In this document: positions 54,101 to 61,711 of the stretch, piece by piece
Layout: each line of letters begins with the position of its first letter
How positions within the stretch are numbered: position 1 is the stretch's first letter
DNA from: an uncultured Caulobacterales bacterium
Lineage (GTDB): Bacteria > Pseudomonadota > Alphaproteobacteria > Caulobacterales > Maricaulaceae
DNA: 64,000 bases
Assembly (NCBI GenBank): GCA_937929915.1
Contig: CALFUN010000008.1
Location: 1 to 64,000 of the forward strand
Direction: 5' to 3'
Notes under the pieces: generated by a model
What the model was told of the DNA's origin: nothing
What the model saw: the letters and a program-made list of their open reading frames with translations, nothing else
The model's database searches: none
Position numbers and translations under genes: made by a program

Positions 54101-54629
54101 ATTCTATGATTTCTTACCGGGGCCGTTAAGAAATATCGGATTTGAAGGCACATATACTTTCGTAGATCAAAGTGCTATCCCGACAAATGCGCCGATTGCG
54201 AATGCGCCGGGCGGGGATGGCTTCTTTAATGATGCGGATGATATTTTTGGCGGAAATGCGGCCAATGCCTTTACAATTACAAATCTTGAAGGGTTATCGC
54301 GTCATACAATTAATGCGACAGCTATCTATGAAAATGAGACTTTGTCAGCGCGTTTAGCTTATAATTGGCGCTCTCGTTTCTTGCTCACCCAGCGTGATGT
54401 TGGCTCACCATTCCCGGCTTTGCCTGTGTTTAATGAAAGCCAAGGCTCATTGGATGGATCTATTTTTATAAATGTGACGGACAATGTTAAAGTGGGTATT
54501 CAGGCGGTTAATCTAACCAATCGTGTCATTGAAACATCTCAGCAAATTAATGAAGCTGGCGATGTTGCCCCGCGTTCATTCTTTACGAATGATCGACGCT
54601 TTGCCGCGGCGTTACGCTTTAACTTCTAA
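51153..54629 (+). CDS. TonB-dependent receptor, Xanthomonas/Caulobacter carbohydrate type
   Basis: A 1158-residue outer-membrane receptor. Signal peptide with cleavage near SPAYAQ-Q, then a TonB-box-like acidic segment DDDEVIAFGIRSSIKSAQD. The plug starts LKQNADTFLDAITAEDIGALSDRSVAEALQRVPGV, a hallmark of the TonB-Xanth-Caul group that imports oligosaccharides or similar molecules. The barrel ends in RRFAAALRFNF with a terminal Phe. GGGAG is 8 bases before the ATG at 51153, preferred over the two upstream starts of the track. LacI-like operator upstream and terminator downstream, so it is probably monocistronic. Confidence 0.93.
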   Translation: MARPSERLWHEIKDKNKKILLMGGTALMVIAAASPAYAQQVEDQNTQTEISDDDEVIAFGIRSSIKSAQDLKQNADTFLDAITAEDIGALSDRSVAEALQRVPGVSISNFAGPNDPDHFSIEGSGVVIRGLSLTRSELNGRDIFTTGLGRSIDFQDFPSELVSAIEVYKNNSADQIEGGLSGTVNLVTRKPFDSPGRVIAGGIEANYSDLQDQQFVTPGGSLLLSDRWSTKYGEFGALVSGSFSRIVSESNGSQVAVAAFSPQGPVQDGIIDGVFGGVLPNNIPNSDFQIVGGGVRSEERERERYGFNASLQWESPDERTVATAEFLRTDATLSWSENVIELQRDAFARDNNPGGTGGNAVAIDAAGAVFNVNGGPGPNIQIPTGGTFLELDENGQFQAGVITTANSGWRGTAPQAPGSCPGFDCGQPGNVFNTLIQATPLLTNNRGRDEDSDVSNYTFNVKHEFSDRFRGDFDAQYIRSNNEVFDGAAGFTVFANSFLNLNDGGVPDVQFLPGANVQLGVTNILPDSQGNLTPEQQADVNAFFTNPDNFFFRSTLRFIEDSDTDEVALASNFEYDVDNEWITGIKFGGRYADRDQLARATVFDFSFVNEIFDGSTPFSISDLANLTNDPNSAAFGLGAGNLVETFDFRGLQRGNVPNPGAFLFAGDFFRSNGSVAGSPLQAVINEFNNPGLGNVFNTLANRNFADDGVNDIIPGTPFREAEVTDTSEEIFSAYALAKFEKGPINGNIGVRWVRTNVTTTGNQVQGFLVPVTQANIDSGQAAADAVIGTPLACQDPAGLPDDIDLGNTQAGQASALCSLSIAEQQDVVTFLDGSVQPLTTTNVSNLFLPSFNVKYDLGDGKLFRFAASRTIFRPDFGLFRNNQFVNQDDDNTGAFRIRADGGNAFLSPVSSVNLDGSFEWYFSDAGSVTASAFWKRLSNVIQQGETVGPPLSANGITFADTEIIGPANVASGNIRGFELAYRQFYDFLPGPLRNIGFEGTYTFVDQSAIPTNAPIANAPGGDGFFNDADDIFGGNAANAFTITNLEGLSRHTINATAIYENETLSARLAYNWRSRFLLTQRDVGSPFPALPVFNESQGSLDGSIFINVTDNVKVGIQAVNLTNRVIETSQQINEAGDVAPRSFFTNDRRFAAALRFNF

Positions 54630-54722
54630 CGCTGAAGGCTATGAATTGAAGGGGTTTGGTGAAATATCAAACCTCTCTCTTTTTAGGGTTTTGAAATAAC
54701 AGAGACCGCCTTTTAATAATAT

Positions 54723-54750
54723 AACCGCCACTCTGTTTGGCGGTTTTTTT
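54723..54750 (+). terminator. Terminator of the carbohydrate TonB receptor
   Basis: AACCGCC-N9-GGCGGTT is followed by TTTTT. It is a classic Rho-independent terminator about 95 bases past the receptor stop and separates it from the downstream operon. Confidence 0.87.
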
Positions 54751-54979
54751 ATCCTCTAAATTATAAGGGAGCGAGACAATGTGGCTTATGTCTTTTTTAT
54801 TGCAGGGGTTACGTTTTGACCTCTTACGCGGCATTGGGCGTGCGAAGTCCTAAGCTAGAAAATTGGTGAATCAGACTTTCATAGCGGCCAGGCTTGGTGG
54901 TCAATAGACATCAGGACGTGGATATGAAATGTTAAGACTGATGAAACAGGTACGATCATATGCAGGCGGGTCTGAAACC

Positions 54980-55007
54980 TTGACTGTTATGAGAGCGTAA
55001 ATATAAT
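54980..55007 (+). promoter_or_regulatory. Promoter of the Gfo/Idh sugar operon
   Basis: TTGACT (54980-54985) and a perfect TATAAT (55002-55007) are separated by 16 bases. The LacI-like operator starts two bases after the -10, so repressor binding would block initiation. Confidence 0.65.
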
Positions 55008-55008
55008 T

Positions 55009-55022
55009 TGACAACGATGTCA
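55009..55022. promoter_or_regulatory. LacI-type operator, copy 2 (Gfo/Idh operon)
   Basis: A TGACAACGATGTCA identical in all 14 bases to the site at 51004-51017. It covers the predicted +1 of the operon promoter. Chance identity at two promoters of the same locus is improbable, so one regulator probably controls both. Confidence 0.72.
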
Positions 55023-55068
55023 TATTAGGTATCAAAGTTATAAAAGCATATTAAGAAGAAGAGACCGC

Positions 55069-56196
55069 ATGTTTGAAGGACAACGTGTAAAATTTGGTAT
55101 GGTCGGCGGAGGCCAAGGGGCCTTTATTGGAGATGTTCATCGTTTGGCGGCTCGGCTAGATGATAAGTTAGAGCTTGTCTGCGGTGTGTTCTCGCGTGAT
55201 TTGGAAAATTCGCGCGCAACCGGACAATTACTCGGTCTGGACCCAAAGCGTGTCTACGCAGATTATGAGACAATGATGCGAGAAGAGGCCGCGCGCGCCG
55301 AAAATGACCGTATGGAATTTGTGTCGATCGTGACACCAAATCATCTCCACTATCCTGTTGCTAAGGCGGCTCTGCTTGGCGGCTTTCATGTTTTAAGTGA
55401 TAAACCTGCGACCAAAGATTTAGAGCAAGCGGCGAGTCTTCGGGATATTGTAAAATCAACGCGGCGGATATTTGCCCTTACACATACATATCTTGGCTAC
55501 CCATTAATTACCCATGCGCGTGATTTAATTTCAAAGGGTGAATTGGGCGATATTCGAAAGGTTTTTGTCGAGTATCTCCAAGGGTGGCTCGCCAAAGATG
55601 TCAAGAATAAGCAAGCTGCATGGCGTATGGACCCTGAACGCTCTGGCAAATCTGGTTGTATGGCAGATATTGGGACACATGCGCATAACCTTGCCGAATA
55701 TGTCACCGCGGCGCGTATGACGCATGTGGCGGCTGATTTAAATATCTTTGGACAAGGCCGCCAGCTTGATGATGATGGCTCTGCTTTATTTCGAATGGAT
55801 GGTGATATTAAAGGTGTTTTGTCCGCGTCTCAGATTTGTACAGGATGTGAGAATGGGTTAAGTATCCGTGTCTTTGGAACGGAAGGCGGGCTCGAGTGGT
55901 CACATGAAAACCCGAACCGTATGATGCGTTATTATCATGACCGTCCTGTTGAGATTCTGACAGCAGCGCAGTCTTATCTACCAGATAATATTTCAGGGCG
56001 GTATCGTGTGCCTGCGGGGCATCCAGAAGGATATATCGAAGCTTTTGCGAATATATATCTCGAATTTGCAGAGGCCATCCGACAGGAAAAGGGGCTAAGC
56101 GCCTCTATTGATAATGCGGTACGCGGTATGGCCTTTATCGAGGCTTTAATTACGAGCCAAAATAATGGATCTGCATGGACGGAAATTGCATCATGA
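55069..56196 (+). CDS. Gfo/Idh/MocA-family oxidoreductase
   Basis: A 375-residue NAD(P)-dependent sugar dehydrogenase. The Rossmann motif is GMVGGGQGAFIGDVHRLAAR, and VSIVTPNHLHYPVAKAALLGG leads to DKPATKDLEQA, where the usual E-K-P is D-K-P with the catalytic Lys retained. GCMADIGTHAHNLAEYV provides the D-x-x-x-H motif. No signal peptide, so cytoplasmic. It probably oxidises or reduces a sugar or keto-sugar taken up by the locus. First gene of a six-gene operon; stop overlaps the next start (ATGA). Confidence 0.9.
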   Translation: MFEGQRVKFGMVGGGQGAFIGDVHRLAARLDDKLELVCGVFSRDLENSRATGQLLGLDPKRVYADYETMMREEAARAENDRMEFVSIVTPNHLHYPVAKAALLGGFHVLSDKPATKDLEQAASLRDIVKSTRRIFALTHTYLGYPLITHARDLISKGELGDIRKVFVEYLQGWLAKDVKNKQAAWRMDPERSGKSGCMADIGTHAHNLAEYVTAARMTHVAADLNIFGQGRQLDDDGSALFRMDGDIKGVLSASQICTGCENGLSIRVFGTEGGLEWSHENPNRMMRYYHDRPVEILTAAQSYLPDNISGRYRVPAGHPEGYIEAFANIYLEFAEAIRQEKGLSASIDNAVRGMAFIEALITSQNNGSAWTEIAS

Positions 56197-57245
56197 AAAC
56201 AATTAAAGGCCCCGGAATTTTTCTCGCGCAATTTATGGGGGATGCGCCATTTGATACATTAGAAAATGCCTGCCGCTGGATGGCCAAGGCGGGTTATAAG
56301 GGCGTGCAAATACCAACGGATAACCCGCTCTGTATTGACCTGAAAACTGCAGCTGAAAGCCAGACCTATTGCGATGATTATAAAGGCAAGATAGCTGAGT
56401 ATGGTTTGGAAATCACAGAGCTTTCAACGCATATTCAAGGGCAATTAGTTGCGGTGCATCCAGCTTATGACACGGCCTTTGATGCCTTCGCGCCAGAGCA
56501 TTTGCATGGCAAACCCGATGAGCGTCAACGCTGGGCAGTTGAGCAGGTGAAATTCGCTGCCAAAGCGTCCGAGCGTATGGGGCTTGCCAATAGTGTGAGC
56601 TTCCCGGGCGCGCTGGTCTGGCCCTTTATGTATCCATGGCCGCAACGGCCCGCTGGATTGGTTGAAGAAGGTTTTAAAGAACTGGCACGGCGCTGGCGGC
56701 CTATTCTGGATCATTATGAAGATTGCGGCGTGAATATTTGTTATGAAATTCATCCGGGTGAAGATATTCATGATGGTGTTACCTTTGAGAGATTTTTAGC
56801 GGAAGTTGATGGGCATGCGCGGTGTAATATACTTTACGACCCGAGCCATTTTATACTTCAACAACTCGATTATCTGGCGTTTATTGACCATTATCATGAC
56901 CGTATAAAAATGTTCCACGTTAAAGATGCTGAGTTCCTGCCCAATGGTAAATCGGGGGTGTATGGCGGGTATCAAGGCTGGGTGGAAAGACCGGGGCGCT
57001 TCCGCTCGCTCGGGGATGGACAAATTGATTTTAAAGGCATTTTCTCCAAATTAACCGCCTATGATTTTGATGGATGGGCGGTTGTCGAATGGGAATGTGC
57101 TTTGAAACATAACCAAGACGGGGCGCGCGAAGGGGCGAAATTTGTAAGCGATCATATTATCCGTGTCACCGATAAGGCGTTTGATGATTTTGCGGGCGGC
57201 AAGGCGGATGCTGAAACGAATAGAAAAATGCTAGGGTTAAGTTAG
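56193..57245 (+). CDS. Sugar phosphate isomerase/epimerase-like TIM-barrel protein (cytoplasmic)
   Basis: A 350-residue xylose-isomerase-like TIM barrel. Probable metal ligands are Glu in CYEIHPGEDIHDG, Asp in LYDPSHF, His in MFHVKDAEF, and Glu in VVEWECA. The family includes hydroxypyruvate isomerase, IolE/IolI and keto-sugar epimerases. With the Gfo/Idh protein it probably converts a keto-sugar intermediate. The ATG at 56193, overlapping the upstream stop, is preferred over 56175, since it gives MKTIKGPGIFLAQ. A second, exported TIM barrel closes the operon. Confidence 0.88.
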   Translation: MKTIKGPGIFLAQFMGDAPFDTLENACRWMAKAGYKGVQIPTDNPLCIDLKTAAESQTYCDDYKGKIAEYGLEITELSTHIQGQLVAVHPAYDTAFDAFAPEHLHGKPDERQRWAVEQVKFAAKASERMGLANSVSFPGALVWPFMYPWPQRPAGLVEEGFKELARRWRPILDHYEDCGVNICYEIHPGEDIHDGVTFERFLAEVDGHARCNILYDPSHFILQQLDYLAFIDHYHDRIKMFHVKDAEFLPNGKSGVYGGYQGWVERPGRFRSLGDGQIDFKGIFSKLTAYDFDGWAVVEWECALKHNQDGAREGAKFVSDHIIRVTDKAFDDFAGGKADAETNRKMLGLS

Positions 57246-57261
57246 CCAAGGGGGCTGTCAT

Positions 57262-58515
57262 ATGACAGGTAAAATTCGAATTAAATTATCTATCATGATG
57301 TTCCTTATGTATTTTATATGGGGGGCATGGTGGGTCACATTGGGCGCTTATATGAGCGCGCTTAATTTTGGCGATATTATCGGCAGGACTTACGCGACCC
57401 AAGGCGTTGCTGCGATCGTGTCCCCTCTATTTGTCGGTATGATTGCTGATAGGTATTTTTCGGCGCAAAAAGTTATGGGTATATTGCATCTTTTAGGGGC
57501 TGCATTTTTATTTTATATTTCCACCATTACTGGCAATAAGACGCTCTTTTACTTTGCGACATTGGGCTACATGCTAACTTTTATGCCGACCTTGGCCTTA
57601 TCTAATGCCATCGCATTTGGAGCTATGACGGATACGGTAAAAGAGTTTCCTGGCATTCGGGTGTTAGGGACAGTCGGCTGGATTGTTGCAGGGTTAAGTC
57701 TTAGCTTTATTATCTCAAAGCTTGTTTTACCAACTGGCGCGAGTTTAACGATTGAGCAAACAAACTGGCCAATCCGTTTGGCGGCAGTTGCGGCGATTAT
57801 TTTAGGCATGTTTTCTTTTACTTTGCCCGATACGCCCCCAGCTCTGCGCGGGAAGGCATTGCCGGGCATATCAGCTTTGCTTGGGCTGGATATATTTAAA
57901 CATGTAAAATCAAATGCCTTTTGGGTCTTTATCTTTGCTTCTTTATTGGTGTGTATCCCGCTGACATTTTATTACAGCTATACCAACACCTTCCTTGTAG
58001 AAAAAGGCACATCACATGCTGTCGCGCTTCAATCTCTCGGGCAAATGTCAGAGATTGCTTTCATGCTTTTATTGCCATTTTTCTTAGTCAGGTTTGGATT
58101 TAAATATGTCTTGCTAATTGGCATGTTGTGCTGGGCTTTACGCTATGTCCTCTTTGCATTTGGTTATGCGGGCGCAGATATTATTATGGTCATGGCGATT
58201 GGCGGTATTATCATTCACGGTTTGTGTTATGATTTATTCTTTGTCGCAGGGCAGATATATATTGATAAATCCATGCCCGCACAAACCCGCGCACGGGCGC
58301 AATCTTTCTTAACTCTTGTGACATTGGGCATAGGCTCTTTGGTGGGCGGAGAACTCGCAAATGCGATTGTTAATGCCAATACAAATGGCGGCGAGATTGA
58401 TTGGAAAACGGTTTGGTTAATTCCAGCTGTTCTGGCGGTTGTGATAGCGGTCGGGTTTGCTCTGACATTCCATGAAAAGAAAACCATGAAATTAGGAGGC
58501 GCGCATGACACATAA
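57262..58515 (+). CDS. MFS transporter, nucleoside:H+ symporter (NHS) family
   Basis: A 417-residue twelve-helix transporter. SIMMFLMYFIWGAWWVTLGAYM at the N-terminus and ATQGVAAIVSPLFVGMIADRYF are typical of the NupG/XapB-like family, which in environmental bacteria is often found in sugar loci. It probably imports a monosaccharide or the product of the periplasmic enzymes across the inner membrane. It ends 11 bases inside the following gene. Confidence 0.87.
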   Translation: MTGKIRIKLSIMMFLMYFIWGAWWVTLGAYMSALNFGDIIGRTYATQGVAAIVSPLFVGMIADRYFSAQKVMGILHLLGAAFLFYISTITGNKTLFYFATLGYMLTFMPTLALSNAIAFGAMTDTVKEFPGIRVLGTVGWIVAGLSLSFIISKLVLPTGASLTIEQTNWPIRLAAVAAIILGMFSFTLPDTPPALRGKALPGISALLGLDIFKHVKSNAFWVFIFASLLVCIPLTFYYSYTNTFLVEKGTSHAVALQSLGQMSEIAFMLLLPFFLVRFGFKYVLLIGMLCWALRYVLFAFGYAGADIIMVMAIGGIIIHGLCYDLFFVAGQIYIDKSMPAQTRARAQSFLTLVTLGIGSLVGGELANAIVNANTNGGEIDWKTVWLIPAVLAVVIAVGFALTFHEKKTMKLGGAHDT

Positions 58516-59098
58516 GCTCACAGTTTCGCGCCGTGATGGACTTAAAGGCTTGCTAGCTATTTCAGCTATGGGGGCTTTGGCGGCCTGCCAACAACGACAA
58601 AATTCTGGTGAAACGGGAAAAGCGGCGCAAGCACAGCTAAAATATGCAGCCAAAGGCGCTTTTTTCGGCGCACACGAACTCGCTGTCCTATCAGCTATAG
58701 CGCAAACAATTATCCCGCAAACAGAGACGGGCGGAGCGATTGAAGCGGGCGTGCCTGACGATATACAAGACCTTGTGTCTGTATGGGGTGATGATAATTA
58801 TCGTCTTTATTGGCGCGAAGGTTTGGCGTCTGTTGCCGCAGATTTGCGCGGCATAGGCGGGCAAGATTTTGAAACATTATCAACGGCGCAACGGCTTAAT
58901 ACACTCAAAAAATATGATGCTCAAATTTATGCCAATCTAGCGGATCATCAGTTTTATCATGATATGAAAAGCACGGTTGGCACGGCTTACTATATGTCGG
59001 AATTAGGCGCGACGGAAGAGCTACATTATGAGCCTGTTCCCGGTGACTTTCGAGGCGATGTTTTATTTTCTGAAATTGGTAAAGCGTGGGCGACGTAA
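58505..59098 (+). CDS. Gluconate 2-dehydrogenase subunit 3-like protein (Tat-exported small subunit)
   Basis: A 197-residue protein with Tat motif SRRDGLKGLL and lipobox-like LAAC near residue 29. AHELAVLSAIAQTIIPQTETGGAIEAGVPDDIQDL and HQFYHDMKSTVGTAYYMSE are family signatures. In FAD-dependent glucose, gluconate and glucoside-3 dehydrogenases this subunit is required to export the signal-less GMC subunit by the Tat route. AGGAGG lies 5 bases before the ATG. Its stop overlaps the GMC start (TAATG), which supports a fixed complex. Confidence 0.9.
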   Translation: MTHKLTVSRRDGLKGLLAISAMGALAACQQRQNSGETGKAAQAQLKYAAKGAFFGAHELAVLSAIAQTIIPQTETGGAIEAGVPDDIQDLVSVWGDDNYRLYWREGLASVAADLRGIGGQDFETLSTAQRLNTLKKYDAQIYANLADHQFYHDMKSTVGTAYYMSELGATEELHYEPVPGDFRGDVLFSEIGKAWAT

Positions 59099-60798
59099 TG
59101 TTTGACTTTGATGCAATTATTGTAGGCTCGGGCATGTCTGGGGGGTGGGTTGCCAAAGAGCTAGCCGAGCGCGGTTTGAAAGTTGCTGTCATAGAGCGCG
59201 GCCGTGATATTGACCCTGTGGAAGATTATAAAGATTGGGTAGACCCATGGGATACACCCCATCTGGACCGTAAAACACAAGAAGATCTTGAGAAACATCC
59301 GAAACAGTCAGAGGTCTATGCTTTTAATCAAAATACAAAACAATATTGGGTCGATGACCGAGAGGAACCTTATATTGTGCCAGACGGACAAGCCTTTGAT
59401 TGGCGGCGCGGTTATCATAAAGGCGGGAAATCTATTATGTGGGGCCGTCAGAGCTACCGCATGTCCGAAATAGATTTTAATGCTAATAAAAAAGATAAGG
59501 TCGCGATTGATTGGCCTGTGCGCTATAATGATATTGCCCCGTGGTATGATTACGTTGAGCGTTTTGCAGGTATTTCTGGGTCAAAAGAGAATATAGATAT
59601 TCTACCTGACGGAGTTTTTCAGCCAGCTCATGAGCTGACGACGGCCGAAAAACTTTTCAAAAAAACGGTTGAGACAACTTTCCCAACTCGCAAGGTGATT
59701 CCGGGGCGATCTGCAAATTTAACAGAGCCAACAGAGGAGCAATTAGCGCTTGGACGCGGTAAATGCCAAAGCCGATCTCTATGTGAGCGCGGCTGTAGTT
59801 TCGGGGCGTATTTTAGTTCTGTTGCCGCAACTTTGCCCGCTGCAAAACGCACCGGGAATATGACTTTAATAACCGATACGATGGTTCAAAAGTTAGATTA
59901 TGATCCAGAGACAAAAAAAATATCTGGTGTTAAAACTTTAAATGTAAAGACAAAAGAGAGAAAAGTTTATACGGCGCGAATTGTATTTCTAAATGCAGGA
60001 ACAATTCCGACAACTATGATTTTGCAAAATTCAGCCACAGAAACATTTCAAACGGGATTGGCCAATTCTTCGGGGCAGTTGGGCCGTAATTTAATGGATC
60101 ATCTTTACGGTTCTCGCGGCGGCGGAATTATACCGGGAATGCTCGATAAATATCATTCTGGTCGCCGACCCAATGGATTTTACATTCCGCGCTTTAGAAA
60201 TAATACAGAAGACGGGTCAGATTTTTTACGAGGCTACGGTTATCAAGGGCGCGCTTATCGGGCAAATTGGCGAACGAAAGTGGGCAATGCTGGCATAGGA
60301 AAGGATTATAAATCTGCTATGCGCATACCTGGGCCTTGGGCAATCTCCATGGTTTCAGCAGGAGAGATGCTGCCTGATTTTAGAAATAATATAAGTTTAC
60401 ATGCGACGAAAACAGATAAATGGGGGATGCCAATTCCTGTTATTGATGCCAAACTTCGTGAGAATGAATTAAAGCTTATGGGACAAGCTGCGCGCGATAC
60501 GAAGGCCATGTTACTAGCCGTTGGCGCGCAAATTACATCTTTGCAAAAGCCAGAGGATGCAGCGAGTATTATCGTTGGTGACGGTATTCATGAAATGGGG
60601 ACTGCGCGTATGGGGCGTGATCCGTCTAGCTCGGTTCTTAATCAGTATAATCAAAGTTGGGATGTGCCGAATTTGTTTATTTCAGATGGATCATTCATGA
60701 CCTCTTCGGGGTGTCAAAATCCGTCACTGAGTTATATGGCATTTTCTGCCCGAGCGGCGCATCATGCCGCTGATTTATTAGAACAAGGGGCGCTCTAA
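59098..60798 (+). CDS. GMC oxidoreductase, catalytic subunit of a periplasmic sugar/glycoside dehydrogenase
   Basis: A 566-residue FAD enzyme. IIVGSGMSGGWVAKELAERG is the FAD site at the N-terminus. The C-terminal catalytic pair is His in GIHEMGTARMG and Asn in SSGCQNPSLSYM. Cys223, Cys229 and Cys233 (KCQSRSLCERGC) have the C-x5-C-x3-C spacing of the [3Fe-4S] ligands in FAD-glucose dehydrogenases. No signal peptide, so export as a passenger of the subunit-3 protein is expected. The track starts four codons earlier; I take the ATG in TAATG. A glucoside 3-dehydrogenase activity is the best guess. Confidence 0.9.
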   Translation: MFDFDAIIVGSGMSGGWVAKELAERGLKVAVIERGRDIDPVEDYKDWVDPWDTPHLDRKTQEDLEKHPKQSEVYAFNQNTKQYWVDDREEPYIVPDGQAFDWRRGYHKGGKSIMWGRQSYRMSEIDFNANKKDKVAIDWPVRYNDIAPWYDYVERFAGISGSKENIDILPDGVFQPAHELTTAEKLFKKTVETTFPTRKVIPGRSANLTEPTEEQLALGRGKCQSRSLCERGCSFGAYFSSVAATLPAAKRTGNMTLITDTMVQKLDYDPETKKISGVKTLNVKTKERKVYTARIVFLNAGTIPTTMILQNSATETFQTGLANSSGQLGRNLMDHLYGSRGGGIIPGMLDKYHSGRRPNGFYIPRFRNNTEDGSDFLRGYGYQGRAYRANWRTKVGNAGIGKDYKSAMRIPGPWAISMVSAGEMLPDFRNNISLHATKTDKWGMPIPVIDAKLRENELKLMGQAARDTKAMLLAVGAQITSLQKPEDAASIIVGDGIHEMGTARMGRDPSSSVLNQYNQSWDVPNLFISDGSFMTSSGCQNPSLSYMAFSARAAHHAADLLEQGAL

Positions 60799-61688
60799 TG
60801 TTTTCAAGACGTGACTTTTTAACGACTGCGACTGCCAGCAGCTTGATTGCGGCCACGGGCTGTTTTAATGCGCCGCAGAGCATTGCGCAGAATAAAATTA
60901 CGAAAATTGGCCTTCAAACATATACATTGCGCGATGTTTTTGAAACAGACCCAATGGGGACGTTGAAAATGATCAAAGCTGCTGGCTATGATTATGTTGA
61001 GCTAAATAGCAGAAATTTTGCCGAAAGATCTGCTGCGGTGCTTCGCGGGATGTTAGATGAAGCTGGCTTGCCAGCTCCTGTGACGCATATATCGCTTGAT
61101 ATGATTAAAGGGGATTTATCGGGCTTGATTCAAACGGCGCAAATATTGGACATCGAATATTTAGTTGTCCCTTATATTGGCGAAGATATGCGAACGCTTG
61201 AACATTGGAAGGCTCACGCGAAAATTATGAACGCAGCGGGCGAAGCTTTGCGGGATAAAGGCTTTAAGCTTGCTTACCATAATCATCAATTTGAATTTGA
61301 AGATCTAGGCGGCGGTACGGTAGCTATGGATATTCTTTTGAATGAGTGCAAAGAAGACAACTTGATCTTTGAACTGGATATGTTTTGGGCCGTGTTAGGT
61401 AATGCGGATATTCCAGCTTTATTTAAAGCCAATCCAGGGCGGTTTAAGCTTTGCCATATTAAAGATATGGGGCCAAATAAAGCTGATTTCATAGATGGAA
61501 ATTATGAAGACATTTCTTCAAAATTAATGAAAAATGTTGGCGATGGTATTTTGCCTTTTGAAACATTTTTCGCTTTAAATGATGTATCGGGTATGACGTA
61601 TTTCATAGCCGAGCATGACGCTATTCCTAAGCCGTATGCGGCTTCATTATCGCAAAGCTATAATGCGATTAAAGCGATGCGATTCTAA
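60798..61688 (+). CDS. Tat-exported sugar isomerase/epimerase-like TIM-barrel protein
   Basis: A 296-residue xylose-isomerase-like TIM barrel with a Tat signal: SRRDFLTTATASSLIAATGC, which also ends in a lipobox-like T-G-C. KIGLQTYTLRDVFETDP starts the barrel. YHNHQFEFED, FELDMFWA, CHIKDMG and IAEHDA carry the probable metal ligands. The periplasmic location is unusual for a phosphate-sugar enzyme, so the substrate is more likely an unphosphorylated (keto-)glycoside made by the GMC dehydrogenase, possibly cleaved by elimination. One-base overlap with the GMC stop. Last gene of the operon. Confidence 0.86.
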   Translation: MFSRRDFLTTATASSLIAATGCFNAPQSIAQNKITKIGLQTYTLRDVFETDPMGTLKMIKAAGYDYVELNSRNFAERSAAVLRGMLDEAGLPAPVTHISLDMIKGDLSGLIQTAQILDIEYLVVPYIGEDMRTLEHWKAHAKIMNAAGEALRDKGFKLAYHNHQFEFEDLGGGTVAMDILLNECKEDNLIFELDMFWAVLGNADIPALFKANPGRFKLCHIKDMGPNKADFIDGNYEDISSKLMKNVGDGILPFETFFALNDVSGMTYFIAEHDAIPKPYAASLSQSYNAIKAMRF

Positions 61689-61711
61689 CATAGCCTCGCA
61701 TAGACGTTGTC

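Larger units (their letters stand above)
54630..55068. other. Intergenic region between the TonB receptor and the Gfo/Idh operon
   Basis: These 439 bases contain the receptor terminator (54723-54750), about 220 bases with nothing recognisable, and then the promoter (54980-55007) and operator (55009-55022) of the sugar operon. AAGAAGAAGAG lies just before the Gfo/Idh start. Confidence 0.6.

Noticed and set aside
49000-61000. Halogenated natural product cluster around the tryptophan halogenase homologue
   Set aside because: No NRPS, PKS, tryptophan-modifying or flavin reductase genes are present; the neighbours are TonB receptor and sugar genes.
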